In this document: positions 25,297-34,156 of the stretch, piece by piece
How the letters are laid out: every line of letters starts with the position of its first letter
Numbering within the stretch: the first letter of the stretch is position 1
NCBI RefSeq assembly: GCF_002102345.1
Contig: NZ_LQPP01000067.1
Location: 1 to 64,000 of the forward strand
Length of the DNA stretch: 64,000 nucleotides
Origin: Mycolicibacterium peregrinum
GTDB taxonomy: Bacteria; Actinomycetota; Actinomycetes; Mycobacteriales; Mycobacteriaceae
Direction of reading: 5' to 3'
Translations under genes and position numbers: made by a program
The notes under the pieces: model-generated
Told to the model about the DNA's origin: nothing
What the model saw: only the letters and a program-made list of their open reading frames with translations
Databases searched by the model: none

Positions 25297-26934
25297 TCAT
25301 TCTGCGGCCGAATAGACCTGTGTGCCTTGGAGATAGGTGGCGCGCACTTGCACCTGTGACAGTTCCGACGGGGGGACATACCTGGGATCACGGTCCAGCC
25401 AGACGAGATCGGCACTCGCCCCGGGGGCAATGTGCCCCCAATCGTCTTCGGCAAAGGCCTGATATGCCACGGCGCCGGTATAGGACGCCAGGGCGGGCTC
25501 GATCGGGAGCACCTCTTCAGGTGTCCACCCGCCGGCCGGCTCACCGTCGGAGGTGCACCGCGACACCGCCACCGCGATACCGTCCAACGGCGCACCCGAG
25601 GAGACCGGCCAATCCGATCCGAACGCCAGCGCCGCACCGGAATTCTCCAGGGTGCGCATCCGGTACTGCCGATCCGCACGCTGGGCTCCCAGTCGCGGGA
25701 TCGTGAGCACCGTCATCAGGGCGTCCATCTGCGCCCACAACGGCTGCATGTTCGGGATCACCCCGAGTTCGGCGAATCGCCCGAGGTCGGCGTCGTCCAC
25801 GAGCTGAGCGTGCGCGATCACCGGGCGTCGGTCGCGCGGACCATTGTGCCGTGCAACGTATTCGATGGCGTCCAGGGCCTGGCGGACCGCGGCGTCGCCG
25901 ATGGCGTGGATATGGATCTGCAGGCCCAGCTCGTCGACTTTCCTGGCCGCCTCTGCCAGAGCATCGCCTTCCCACAGCTGCATGCCGTGCGAGTGCAGGC
26001 CCGAACAGTACGGTTCGAGCAGAGCGCCGGTCTCGTTTTCCACCACCCCGTCGGCGAAGAACTTCACGGTCTGCGCGGTCAGCAGCGGCGAACCCATTGC
26101 CACCACCCGGTCTCTGGCCGCGGCGTATTGCGTTACCTGCGTGTCGAAGTGGCGCGGATCGGCGTAGAACGCCAGGTTGAACCGCATCCGCAGGGCTCCG
26201 GCCCGGGCCGCCGCGAGGTAGGCGTCGAGCTCGGCCGGTTCGACCCAGGCATCCTGAACCCACGTCACGCCATGGGCCAGGTAATAGTCGGCCGCCGTGC
26301 CCAGTGCGGCGATCCGCACCCCTTCGTCCCGGGGCGGCATGACCGCGGTGATCAGATCCGTGGCGCCCCATTCCCGCAGCGTGCCCAGCGGGGTGCCGTC
26401 CTCGCGGCGCGGGATCTCCCCGAGGGCCGGCTCCGGGGTGTCGGCGGTGATGCCGGCCCGCTGCAGTGCGACCGAGTTGACCCACAGGGTGTGATAGTCC
26501 CAGGCGCGCAACACCACTGGCCGGTCCGGGACCGCGGCGTCGAGCCAGCGCGCGTCGAACAGCCCATGGGGCGCGAGACTGCCGTCATACGACGCCCCGA
26601 CGATCCACTCCTGATCGGGGTTCGAATCTGCGAATTCCTTGACCGCCGACACGATCTGGTCGATCGACTCACATGGCCGCACCGCAGGTCCTGCCGATTC
26701 CAGGCCACCGAACAGCGGGTGGGCGTGACCGTCACCGAACGACGGCATCAGGAATCCACCCTCGAGGTCCACCGTCCGGTCCGCCGTGGCCGCCAGTGCG
26801 TCGGCGCCGACTGCCCGCACCACCCCGTCTGCGACGAGCAGTGCATCGGTGGTGTGGCCGGGTGTCCAGATCACGCCGCCGTGGAACAGGGTTGCCGTCG
26901 TGACGAGCGCGGGCGGCATATTGCGGGCGGTCAT
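25297..26934 (-). CDS. YtcJ-like metal-dependent amidohydrolase
   Basis: 545 aa. GGFLMPSFGDGHAHPLFGG carries the HxH metal site, IHAIGDAAV and VIAHAQLVDDAD the later His ligands, and FGSDWPVSSG the catalytic Asp region: the amidohydrolase_3 (YtcJ/LAF3) pattern. Substrate unknown; from its neighbours, an amide or guanidine-type compound entering the agmatine route. The ATG has GGAGGGAGG upstream and overlaps the aguA stop. Confidence 0.85.
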   Translation of the reverse strand: MTARNMPPALVTTATLFHGGVIWTPGHTTDALLVADGVVRAVGADALAATADRTVDLEGGFLMPSFGDGHAHPLFGGLESAGPAVRPCESIDQIVSAVKEFADSNPDQEWIVGASYDGSLAPHGLFDARWLDAAVPDRPVVLRAWDYHTLWVNSVALQRAGITADTPEPALGEIPRREDGTPLGTLREWGATDLITAVMPPRDEGVRIAALGTAADYYLAHGVTWVQDAWVEPAELDAYLAAARAGALRMRFNLAFYADPRHFDTQVTQYAAARDRVVAMGSPLLTAQTVKFFADGVVENETGALLEPYCSGLHSHGMQLWEGDALAEAARKVDELGLQIHIHAIGDAAVRQALDAIEYVARHNGPRDRRPVIAHAQLVDDADLGRFAELGVIPNMQPLWAQMDALMTVLTIPRLGAQRADRQYRMRTLENSGAALAFGSDWPVSSGAPLDGIAVAVSRCTSDGEPAGGWTPEEVLPIEPALASYTGAVAYQAFAEDDWGHIAPGASADLVWLDRDPRYVPPSELSQVQVRATYLQGTQVYSAAE

Positions 26935-27953
26935 GCGACGGCCTCCCTCCGGAGCGGGGATGGTTGTTGTTGGGTGATGCAATGGATTCCACCGCCACGC
27001 TCGAAGAGTGGGCGGGCGTCGACGGCCACCACCTCGCGGCCGGGATACTGCTCGGCCAGGATCGCCCGCGCCTCCGCGTCATGCGGATCATCGAATGCGC
27101 AGGCGATCACGCCGCCGTTGACAACCAGGTGGTTGATGTAGCTGTAGTCGACGTAACCGTCGGCATCGGTGAGAGTGGCCGGCGCGGGCATCTCGACGAT
27201 GTCGAACCTGCCTTCGACAGCCGATCGGATTCCTTTGCACACCAGGGCGTCCGGATGTGATTCGTCGCGCTGGGTGTGCAGGAGCAGACGTCCCGAGGCA
27301 GTGAGGGCCGCGACGATGTCTACGTGACCGCGCGTGCCGTAGCGCTGGCTGTCGCGGGTCAGTCCGTACGGCAGCCACACCACCTCGGTGGCGCCGATGG
27401 TGCGCGCCAGTTCGGTCTCCACCCCGGCCTTGGTGGCGCCGGGATTTCGGTGCGGGTCGAGCTGCACGGTCTCGGTGACCAGCACGGTCCCGTGCCCGTC
27501 GGTCTGGATACCGCCGCCCTCGTTGACGAGCGCGGACGGTACGACGGTGACGCCTGCGAATTCGCCGACCATCGCCCCGATCTTGGCGTCGCGGTCCCAG
27601 CGCGCCCAGTCCTGGGCGCCCCAACCGTTGAACGTCCAGTCGACGGCGGCCACCGACCCGTCGTCGGCGTGCACGAACGTGGGCCCGATATCCCGCATCC
27701 AGGCATCGTTCAACGGCGCCTCGATGAGCTCGATGTCTTGAGACACATAGCGTTTCGCGACCGCGAGTTCGGCGGGGTCGACAAGCATCGTGACCGGTTC
27801 AAACTGGCCCACGGCGTGAGCCACGGCGGCCCAGGTGGACCGGGCCTCATGGCGCGCCTGGTCGGTGTCGCCGAGCGAATAGCCCTCAGAGGGAAAGGCC
27901 ATCCACACCCGATCCTGTGGTGCGCCCTCGGCGGGCATCAGATACGAGGTCAC
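26931..27953 (-). CDS. aguA: Agmatine deiminase
   Basis: 340 aa, typical length. APLNDAWMRDIGPTF, NGWG, VNEGGGIQTDGHGT and the C-terminal active-site GGGIHCITQQQP (nucleophile Cys) are diagnostic for the PAD-type agmatine deiminase family. It converts agmatine to N-carbamoylputrescine plus ammonia. Starts GTG (or TTG one codon earlier) with AGGAACGG upstream, 9 bp after aguB. Confidence 0.93.
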   Translation of the reverse strand: MTSYLMPAEGAPQDRVWMAFPSEGYSLGDTDQARHEARSTWAAVAHAVGQFEPVTMLVDPAELAVAKRYVSQDIELIEAPLNDAWMRDIGPTFVHADDGSVAAVDWTFNGWGAQDWARWDRDAKIGAMVGEFAGVTVVPSALVNEGGGIQTDGHGTVLVTETVQLDPHRNPGATKAGVETELARTIGATEVVWLPYGLTRDSQRYGTRGHVDIVAALTASGRLLLHTQRDESHPDALVCKGIRSAVEGRFDIVEMPAPATLTDADGYVDYSYINHLVVNGGVIACAFDDPHDAEARAILAEQYPGREVVAVDARPLFERGGGIHCITQQQPSPLRREAVA

Positions 27954-27962
27954 CAACCGTTC

Positions 27963-28952
27963 CTATTTCACGACCGGCGTGGCCTCATGGCCGTCGCCGT
28001 ACGGGTGGGCAGGGTCGATCGGGGCGGTCAGCCGGCCATAGCTGTCAGGGCGGCGGGTGACCAGGAACGGGAACAGCTCCAGCCAGTCCCGTCGCTGGTC
28101 CAGGTCGAGATCGGCGACCAGCACGGCCTCCTCGTCGCGCGGCGCCTGCACCAGCACGCGACCGTAGGGGTCCGAGATGAACGACGAGCCGTAGAACGAG
28201 ACGGTGCCCTCGTCCCCGGTTCGGTTGGGCACCACCATGAACAAGCCACTGCTGATGCCGTTGGCCACGATCACCTGCTGCCACAGGGGCTGAGTGTCGA
28301 ACGCGGGGAAGACCGGCTCCGATCCGATCGCGGTCGGATAGACCACGATCTCGGCGCCACCGAGCGAATAGTTGCGGGCCACTTCGGGGAACCATTCGTC
28401 CCAGCAGGTGGGCAGGCCGATCCGCGCTCCCAGCCCCTCGGGGTCATACACCGGGTACGGGTCGTCGTCCGCAGAAGCCGGGCCCGGTCGAAAGTAGGTG
28501 TCCTCGTAGTACCCCGCCGAGATCGGGATGTGCATCTTGCGGGTACGCCCGACCAGCTCGCCCGACGGCGACACCAGGATCGCGGTGTTGTAGCCCAGGC
28601 CATCGGCCGCGGGAGCCTTCTCATACAGCGAGGCGTGCACGAAGATCCCGTTGGCCTGCGCCGCCTCGGCCGCGAGCGCAAAGGTCGGGCCGTCGGTCAG
28701 GTCCTCGGCCCCCTCCCCCGGGTTGGGCCCGGCCGGGGTGTCGGCCGGGTAGCGCAGCAGCGTGATCTCGGGCAGGAACACCGCGGTGGCGCCTGCACCG
28801 GCGGCGCGGTCGATGCCGTCGCGCAGCACCTTGGTGAGTTTGTCGACGTCAGGCCGCCAGCGGTGCTGCACCAACCCCACCCGCAGCGGCGGTCGCTGCG
28901 ACGCGGTGCTGCGCGACAGCGAGTCGGGGGCGCTCGCAGTGAGCGTGATCAT
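27963..28952 (-). CDS. aguB: N-carbamoylputrescine amidase-like nitrilase
   Basis: 329 aa carbon-nitrogen hydrolase with the Glu62 (FLPEITLL), Lys139 (RTRKMHIP) and Cys183 (LPTCWDEWFPE) triad. The WDEWFPE sequence after the Cys and adjacency to aguA indicate AguB, which makes putrescine, CO2 and ammonia. First gene of the leftward operon; its ATG is 10 bp from a palindrome that probably carries the operator. The N-terminal 22 residues are longer than usual. Confidence 0.88.
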   Translation of the reverse strand: MITLTASAPDSLSRSTASQRPPLRVGLVQHRWRPDVDKLTKVLRDGIDRAAGAGATAVFLPEITLLRYPADTPAGPNPGEGAEDLTDGPTFALAAEAAQANGIFVHASLYEKAPAADGLGYNTAILVSPSGELVGRTRKMHIPISAGYYEDTYFRPGPASADDDPYPVYDPEGLGARIGLPTCWDEWFPEVARNYSLGGAEIVVYPTAIGSEPVFPAFDTQPLWQQVIVANGISSGLFMVVPNRTGDEGTVSFYGSSFISDPYGRVLVQAPRDEEAVLVADLDLDQRRDWLELFPFLVTRRPDSYGRLTAPIDPAHPYGDGHEATPVVK

Positions 28953-28962
28953 GGGACTCCTA

Positions 28963-28981
28963 AAACGAATGCGATTCGTTT
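28963..28981. promoter_or_regulatory. AAACGAAT palindrome, operator of the agmatine operon
   Basis: AAACGAAT (28963-28970) and ATTCGTTT (28974-28981) form a perfect 8-bp inverted repeat around GCG, between aguB and the divergent TetR gene. Typical size and position for a TetR-family operator. Confidence 0.65.
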
Positions 28982-29039
28982 ATTGTGTGATGCAGACCAC
29001 CATTTGTAAAGAGGTCAGATCGAACAAGGGGGACAATCC

Positions 29040-29642
29040 ATGGGGCGGCCACCGACACCGATCCTGTCGCTAGACCGAATCACCAGTGCAGCAATGGATC
29101 TCGTGTGCACAACGGGCGGATTCACCATCCCCGAGCTGGCCCGCAAGCTCAAGGTCAGCCCCTCGTCGCTGTACAACCACGTGTCCGGGCGCGAGCAGAT
29201 CGTCGAACTCCTCCGGGAACGGGCCATGTCAGAGGTGCACCTGCCCGACCTCCACGCCGAGCGGCCATGGATCGACATCCTGGCCGACATCATGCGGTCG
29301 TACCGCAGCAGCTTCGCCCGCTACCCGCAGCTGATTCCCCTGCTCACGGCGCATGCGGTCAACAGCAGCCAGGCTCTGACCATGTACAACGCCATCGCCA
29401 TCACCCTGGCCCGCGGCGGCTTCAACCCCACCGACACTTTGCGGATCATCACGTTGGTCGACAACTACGTGCTCGGGTCCGCGCTGGACCTCACTGCACC
29501 CGACCGGCCCTGGGAGTCGAGCGCCGAAGTCGGCCCGGAACTGACCGCTGCGCTCGACACCGGTGCGCCAAGGCCCGCACGCGCCGACGACGCGTTCGAG
29601 TTCGGTTTGGCGGTGCTGCTGCGCGGGCTCGTGCAGCCCTGA
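29040..29642 (+). CDS. TetR-family regulator of the agmatine operon
   Basis: 200 aa. The N-terminal domain has LDRITSAAMDLVCTTGGFTI and LKVSPSSLYNHVSGREQI, an HTH with a shortened first segment as in the TetR(C-terminal TetR_C) group; the rest is helical. ATG with AAGGGGGA upstream. Divergent from aguB over a palindrome, so probably represses the polyamine genes in absence of an inducer such as agmatine. Confidence 0.88.
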   Translation: MGRPPTPILSLDRITSAAMDLVCTTGGFTIPELARKLKVSPSSLYNHVSGREQIVELLRERAMSEVHLPDLHAERPWIDILADIMRSYRSSFARYPQLIPLLTAHAVNSSQALTMYNAIAITLARGGFNPTDTLRIITLVDNYVLGSALDLTAPDRPWESSAEVGPELTAALDTGAPRPARADDAFEFGLAVLLRGLVQP

Positions 29643-29647
29643 GTCGC

Positions 29648-29965
29648 CTACCCGCCGCAGCGGTTGCGGAAATCGATCGCCGGTTGCCGGATACCCGTCA
29701 ATTCGGCCCGGATCTGCGGCTTGTCCTCGAGGTAGACCTTCACCGATTCGGCCATCTGCGCGTTCGACTGCCCCTTGAGGCTGGTGAAGAACGCGTTGAC
29801 CTCGGGATGGGTGAACAGATACGCCGAGGTGGAGGCGCGGACCCCGGCCATCACACCGGCCAGGTCGGCGGCCGTGCAGTTCGGCTCGTCCGCTGCGGCG
29901 ACAGGCGCACCAACGGCCAAGAGCGACAGGCTGATTGCGCCGGCGGCGATCACACGGGAGAACAT
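29648..29965 (-). CDS. Secreted haemophore-like (haem-binding) protein
   Basis: 105 aa. Signal peptide (VIAAGAISLSLLAVGAPVAAA) and a small helical mature domain with Cys29-30 region (EPNCTAADL) and C-terminal Cys (FRNRCGG), as in mycobacterial haemophore-type proteins related to Rv0203. FTHPEVNAFFTSLKG is typical of the family. RBS AGGAG precedes the ATG. Confidence 0.75.
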   Translation of the reverse strand: MFSRVIAAGAISLSLLAVGAPVAAADEPNCTAADLAGVMAGVRASTSAYLFTHPEVNAFFTSLKGQSNAQMAESVKVYLEDKPQIRAELTGIRQPAIDFRNRCGG

Positions 29966-30003
29966 CGTGGCTCCTAAGTCGACTCGGATAACTGAGCTAC
30001 AGC

Positions 30004-30306
30004 TCACGGACGTCCGGGGCGGTCGGGGCGCCAGCCGCCACCGCCACCACCGCCGTTGGGCGGGCCGGGATCGATATTGATGTCCAAGCCCCAATCGCCG
30101 CAGTACCAGTCGTTGGCGCAGTAATACGGGTAATACGGACCGGCCTTGGGCGGGGTCGGACCCCCGCCACGCACATTGCCCTGCGCGCACACCGTGGAAC
30201 CGCCCGCGTCGACACAGTCGGCGGCGGCCGGCGGTGCGGCGGCGACAGCGATAGGTACGGTCAACCCGGCCAGGCCGAGTAACACTGGACGCCACATGCT
30301 CCGCAT
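30004..30306 (-). CDS. Small secreted Gly/Pro-rich protein
   Basis: 100 aa with a signal peptide ending PPAAA and a mature part with four Cys, a YYPYYCANDWYCGDWGLDI core and a Gly-rich, Arg/Pro tail. The pattern recurs in small exported mycobacterial proteins of unknown role. GAGGAG lies five bases before the ATG chosen; an in-frame GTG two codons earlier is also possible. Confidence 0.7.
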   Translation of the reverse strand: MRSMWRPVLLGLAGLTVPIAVAAAPPAAADCVDAGGSTVCAQGNVRGGGPTPPKAGPYYPYYCANDWYCGDWGLDINIDPGPPNGGGGGGGWRPDRPGRP

Positions 30307-30487
30307 GACCACTCCTCAGTAGGTCCCCGTGGGCCGAGAATAGAACCCGGGGCACGCCCAATATGCGGGAACGACAATAGCCGGTCATCGGCGGTAACGC
30401 AGCGCTACTCGCGGCGAACGTAACTGGTTGTATTCGCAGAGATCGCAACGCTCCCCGCCGAATCGGGATGTTCCTAGCGTGACGCGC

Positions 30488-30577
30488 GTGAACGAAGACT
30501 GGCTGGCCGTGATCGTCGGCCTCACCCTCTTGGCCCTCGTGCTCGTCGGCGCCATCCCCGGCAGCGTGATCCCATGA
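30488..30577 (+). CDS. 29-residue membrane peptide coupled to the YeiH gene
   Basis: GTG opens 29 codons: MNEDWLAVIVGLTLLALVLV, then GAIPGSVIP. It is one hydrophobic span with an acidic N-terminus, and its TGA overlaps the ATG of the transporter gene (ATGA). TAGCGT (30475-30480) is a good -10 ending 8 nt before the GTG, so the transcript is probably leaderless. Likely a small partner or translational leader of the transporter. Confidence 0.6.
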   Translation: MNEDWLAVIVGLTLLALVLVGAIPGSVIP

Positions 30578-31707
30578 CCAGCACCGAGGAACGCTCCGAA
30601 CAGCGATCGCCGAGGATCGGCTACGCCGTCGCCGGCGTGCTCGTGGTCATCGCGCTGGGCGCGGCGACCAGATTCCTGGAAACCGAGGTGCCCCACTGGG
30701 CCGCCGGGACACCGCTGGCCAAAGTCGCCAAATCGATCGAATTCCCGGTCTACGCAATCGCTCTCGGGCTCATCGGCAACGCCGTGCTGGCCAGGTTCGC
30801 GGTCCGCGACGTCCTGTCCCAAGGGTTTCGCACCGAGTTCTTCATCAAGACCGGCCTGGTCCTGCTCGGAGCGTCGATCAACCTCAAGGTGCTCGCCACT
30901 GCCGCGGGACCGGCGATCATCCAGGCACTTCTCCTGATCTCGATCGTCTTCGGATTCACCTGGTGGCTGGGTGGACGGCTCGGGCTCGACGACAAACTAC
31001 GAGCGCTACTGGCCTCGGCCGTCTCCATCTGCGGGGTGAGCGCGGCCATCGCGGCCGCCGGCGCCGTTCAGGCCCGAAAAGAGCAACTGGCCTACGCCGC
31101 GTCCCTCGTCATCGTGTTCGCACTACCGTCGATCTTCCTGCTGCCCTGGCTCGCCGACGTGTTCGGGCTGTCCGACGCCGTCGCCGGCGCCTGGATCGGC
31201 GGCAACATCGACACCACCGCGGCCGTGGCCGCCGCAGGCACGATCGCCGGCGAGCAAGCACTGCAGATCGCCACGATCGTCAAGACCACGCAGAACGCGC
31301 TGATCGGCATCGTCGCCATCGCGCTCACCGCGTACTTCGCCCTCAAGGTCGAACGCCGAACTGACACACCTGACCCAGCCGTGGCACGCCCGTCTCTGCG
31401 CGAATTCTGGGACCGTTTCCCTAAATTCGTGCTCGGCTTCATCGCCGCCTCGGTGATCGGGACGCTGTACCTGCAGTTCGCCGCCGACGGCAAATCGGCC
31501 ATCGCAACGGTCAACGACCTGCGAACGTGGTTCCTGATCTTCGCGTTCGTGGCCATCGGGTTGGAGTTCTCGCTCCGCGGCCTGAAGGAAGCCGGCTGGC
31601 GGCCGATCGTGCTGTTCGCCGCGGCGACCGTGGTGAACATCGTGGTGGCACTGGGTCTGGCTTCGATCCTGTTCGGCGGATTGTTCGGCACCTTCACCAC
31701 GGGGTAG
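30574..31707 (+). CDS. YeiH/UPF0324 family (putative sulfate exporter) membrane protein
   Basis: 377 aa with about 10-11 membrane spans. FFIKTGLVLLGASINLKVL, SAVSICGVSAAIAAAGAV and WIGGNIDTTAAVAAAG are signature stretches of the YeiH/PSE family. Substrate is not established; sulfate or related anions have been proposed. Translationally coupled to the 29-residue peptide before it. Its N-terminus (MTSTEERSEQR) closely resembles that of the YhhQ protein 2 kb downstream. Confidence 0.85.
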   Translation: MTSTEERSEQRSPRIGYAVAGVLVVIALGAATRFLETEVPHWAAGTPLAKVAKSIEFPVYAIALGLIGNAVLARFAVRDVLSQGFRTEFFIKTGLVLLGASINLKVLATAAGPAIIQALLLISIVFGFTWWLGGRLGLDDKLRALLASAVSICGVSAAIAAAGAVQARKEQLAYAASLVIVFALPSIFLLPWLADVFGLSDAVAGAWIGGNIDTTAAVAAAGTIAGEQALQIATIVKTTQNALIGIVAIALTAYFALKVERRTDTPDPAVARPSLREFWDRFPKFVLGFIAASVIGTLYLQFAADGKSAIATVNDLRTWFLIFAFVAIGLEFSLRGLKEAGWRPIVLFAAATVVNIVVALGLASILFGGLFGTFTTG

Positions 31708-31728
31708 CTAAACGGTTACCCTGGCTAA

Positions 31729-32679
31729 GTGCCGACAACCTGGTCGCGACGAGGGTTTTTCACGGTCACCGCTGGGATGGCCCTGGTCGCCGCATGCAGC
31801 ACGCAAAAACCCGGAGAAGTTGCGAAAGACGGGTCGGTGACCGTCCGCCACATTTTCGGAGACACCAACATCCCGGGTCCACCGCAACGTGTGGTCAGCG
31901 CGGGCTTCACCGAGCAGGACAACCTGCTGGCCCTCGGCGTCGTGCCTGTCGCGACGACCGAGTGGTTCGGCGGTGAGCCGTTCGCGGTGTGGCCCTGGGC
32001 TCAACCGAAACTCGGACCTGCCCAGCCCACCGTGCTCGGCCTGACCGACGGGATCCAGGTCGACGCGATCGCGGCGCTCAAGCCGGACCTGATCGTGGCC
32101 ACCAATGCCGGACTCGACGCCGACACCTTCGCCAAACTCTCCGAGATCGCCCCGACCATCGCACAGTCCGGACCGGACGCGTTCTTCGAACCCTGGCGCG
32201 ACCAGGCCACCCTGATCGGCCAGGCCCTGTTCCAGAACGACGCGACGACAGGGCTGGTCACCGGCGTGGACGACAAGTTCAAGGCAGTGGCCACCAACAA
32301 TCCGCGTTTCGCCGGCAAGAAGGCGATACTGCTCGCCGGCACCCTGTTCCGCGACAGTGTCCAGGCCCAGACCGGGTGGCGGACCGAATTCCTCACCCAG
32401 ATGGGCTTCGCGGTCCCTCCGACGCCAGACCTGATCCCGCGCTCAGATTTCGCCTCGGTGCTCGACGCCGCCGATGTGTTGATCTGGACCACCGAGAACG
32501 ACGCAGAGCGCGACGCCTTGCTGGCCGACCCGGGCATCGCCGAACTCAAAGCCACCACCCGCAAGCGGCACGTGTTCACTCCCAAAGAGCTGTCCGGCGC
32601 CATCGCGTTCGCCTCGCCGCTGTCCTACCCGCTGGTCGCCGACCAGTTGCCACCGCTGCTCAACCAGGCACTGACCTGA
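31729..32679 (+). CDS. fecB2: Iron-siderophore-type substrate-binding lipoprotein (FecB2-like)
   Basis: 316 aa. Export signal with twin Arg (SRRGFF) and lipobox ALVAAC, lipidated at Cys23. PPQRVVSAGFTEQDNLLALGVVPVATTEWFGG and LKPDLIVATNAGL are the periplasmic-binding fold of siderophore/haem receptors. By order it matches Rv0265c (FecB2). No permease or ATPase genes are adjacent. GTG start; TACCCT ends 7 nt before it, so probably leaderless. Confidence 0.82.
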   Translation: MPTTWSRRGFFTVTAGMALVAACSTQKPGEVAKDGSVTVRHIFGDTNIPGPPQRVVSAGFTEQDNLLALGVVPVATTEWFGGEPFAVWPWAQPKLGPAQPTVLGLTDGIQVDAIAALKPDLIVATNAGLDADTFAKLSEIAPTIAQSGPDAFFEPWRDQATLIGQALFQNDATTGLVTGVDDKFKAVATNNPRFAGKKAILLAGTLFRDSVQAQTGWRTEFLTQMGFAVPPTPDLIPRSDFASVLDAADVLIWTTENDAERDALLADPGIAELKATTRKRHVFTPKELSGAIAFASPLSYPLVADQLPPLLNQALT

Positions 32680-32691
32680 CAAGATGACCGG

Positions 32692-33396
32692 GTGACAAGC
32701 ACCCAGGAACACTCCGAACACCGCGGCACCGCCAGCATCGGCTCGGCCTACTATCCGGTACTCGTCGCGGTTTTCACGGCCCTGGTGATCATCTCCAACG
32801 TCACCGCCACCAAAGGCGTCGCCTTCGGACCGATCATCGGCAACTGGTCGATCATCACCGACGGCGGGTTCATCGTCTTCCCCCTCACCTACGTGATCGG
32901 CGACGTGCTCTCCGAGGTGTACGGATTCAAGGCCGCACGCCGAGCGATCTTCCTGGGTTTCTCGATGAATGCCCTTGCCGCGCTCGCTTTCTGGGCCACC
33001 ATCTATCTGCCCGCGGCGGACTTCTACACCAACCAGGAGCACTTCGAGAACATCGTCCACGCCTACACCCAGTTGATCGTGGCGGGCCTGGCCGGGTTCA
33101 TCGTCGGACAGACCATCAACGCCTGGGTCGTGGTGGCCATCAAGGAACGCACCAAGGAAAAGCACCTGTGGGCCCGTCTGGTCGGATCCACCTTCGCCGG
33201 CCAGCTCGGTGACACGCTGGTCTTCTGCGGTATCGCGGCCAGCGCTATCGGCATCAACACCTTCGGCGACTTCGTCACCTATGCAGCGCTGGGCTGGGTC
33301 TACAAGACCGCGGTCGAGGTGATCATGCTGCCGATCACTTACCGCGTGATCGCCACCATCAAGCGCCGCGAGCCCACGTATCAGGCCGCCGTGTGA
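32692..33396 (+). CDS. yhhQ: YhhQ-family queuosine precursor transporter
   Basis: 234 aa, about six membrane spans. ALVIISNVTATKGVAFGP, GGFIVFPLTYVIGDVLSEVYGF and QLGDTLVFCGIAA are the VUT/YhhQ signatures. Imports queuine or preQ precursors for tRNA modification. GTG start 12 bp after the previous stop. Confidence 0.88.
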   Translation: MTSTQEHSEHRGTASIGSAYYPVLVAVFTALVIISNVTATKGVAFGPIIGNWSIITDGGFIVFPLTYVIGDVLSEVYGFKAARRAIFLGFSMNALAALAFWATIYLPAADFYTNQEHFENIVHAYTQLIVAGLAGFIVGQTINAWVVVAIKERTKEKHLWARLVGSTFAGQLGDTLVFCGIAASAIGINTFGDFVTYAALGWVYKTAVEVIMLPITYRVIATIKRREPTYQAAV

Positions 33397-33445
33397 GGCT
33401 TCGATAAGGCACCTCTGGCAAGGTTCATAGAGCAGGCGCTTTCTT

Positions 33446-33463
33446 AGCTACTCGCGGGTAGCT
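33446..33463. promoter_or_regulatory. Inverted repeat at the pxpB promoter
   Basis: AGCTAC (33446-33451) and GTAGCT (33458-33463) pair around a 6-bp spacer. TAGCTT (33459-33464) overlaps the right arm and ends 7 nt before the pxpB ATG, a good leaderless -10. Confidence 0.4.
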
Positions 33464-33470
33464 TCAGGTC

Positions 33471-34139
33471 ATGAGTGTGACATCAGAGGTGATGGACGCG
33501 GGACCGAGCCTGAACCCAGGCACCGCCCGCGACTATGGCGATCAGGCTCTGCTGCTCGAGTTCGACAGCACGGCCGATGTTTTGGCGTGGACCGCCACTC
33601 TCACGGCGGCCCAACTGCTCGGTGTGGTCGATATCGTGCCTGCGTCGCGCACGATCTTGATCAAGCTGGCCGATCCCCGCTACCAGGCACCCACCCGACA
33701 ACGGCTGGGCAAGTTGCAGCTACAACCCGGCGCGGCCCCGGTCCGTCCGGTCGGCCAGGCCGACGTGACCATCGACGTGGTCTACGACGGCGCCGACCTG
33801 CACGACGTGGCCGCCCTGACCGGGCTGACCCCGGACCAGGTGATCGCGGCGCACACCGGCAGCCAGTGGCAGGTCGGATTCATGGGCTTCGCGCCCGGAT
33901 TCGCCTACCTCGTCGGTGGTGACGAACGACTACAGGTACCGCGCCGAGCCGAGCCCCGAACCAACGTCCCCCCCGGAGCGGTGGCATTGGCCGGTGAGTT
34001 CAGCGGCATCTACCCACGGCAGTCGCCCGGCGGCTGGCAGCTGATCGGGCGCACCGACGCGGTGTTGTTCGACATTCATCGGGACCCACCCGCACTGCTC
34101 ACCCCGGGTACGTGGGTGCAGTTCCGGGCCATCGGCTAG
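33471..34139 (+). CDS. pxpB: 5-oxoprolinase subunit B (KipI-like)
   Basis: 222 aa. GFMGFAPGFAYLVGGDERL, then RTNVPPGAVALAGEFSGIYP and SPGGWQLIGRT are the conserved core of the KipI/PxpB/allophanate hydrolase subunit 1 family. With PxpC and PxpA it hydrolyses 5-oxoproline to glutamate with ATP. PxpC follows; PxpA is not in the window. Corresponds by order to Rv0264c. Confidence 0.88.
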   Translation: MSVTSEVMDAGPSLNPGTARDYGDQALLLEFDSTADVLAWTATLTAAQLLGVVDIVPASRTILIKLADPRYQAPTRQRLGKLQLQPGAAPVRPVGQADVTIDVVYDGADLHDVAALTGLTPDQVIAAHTGSQWQVGFMGFAPGFAYLVGGDERLQVPRRAEPRTNVPPGAVALAGEFSGIYPRQSPGGWQLIGRTDAVLFDIHRDPPALLTPGTWVQFRAIG

Positions 34140-34156
34140 TCGGCGAGGAGGACATC

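Noticed and set aside
31708..31731. IdeR-type iron box before the FecB2-like gene
   Set aside because: Comparison with the 19-bp consensus gave too few matches.
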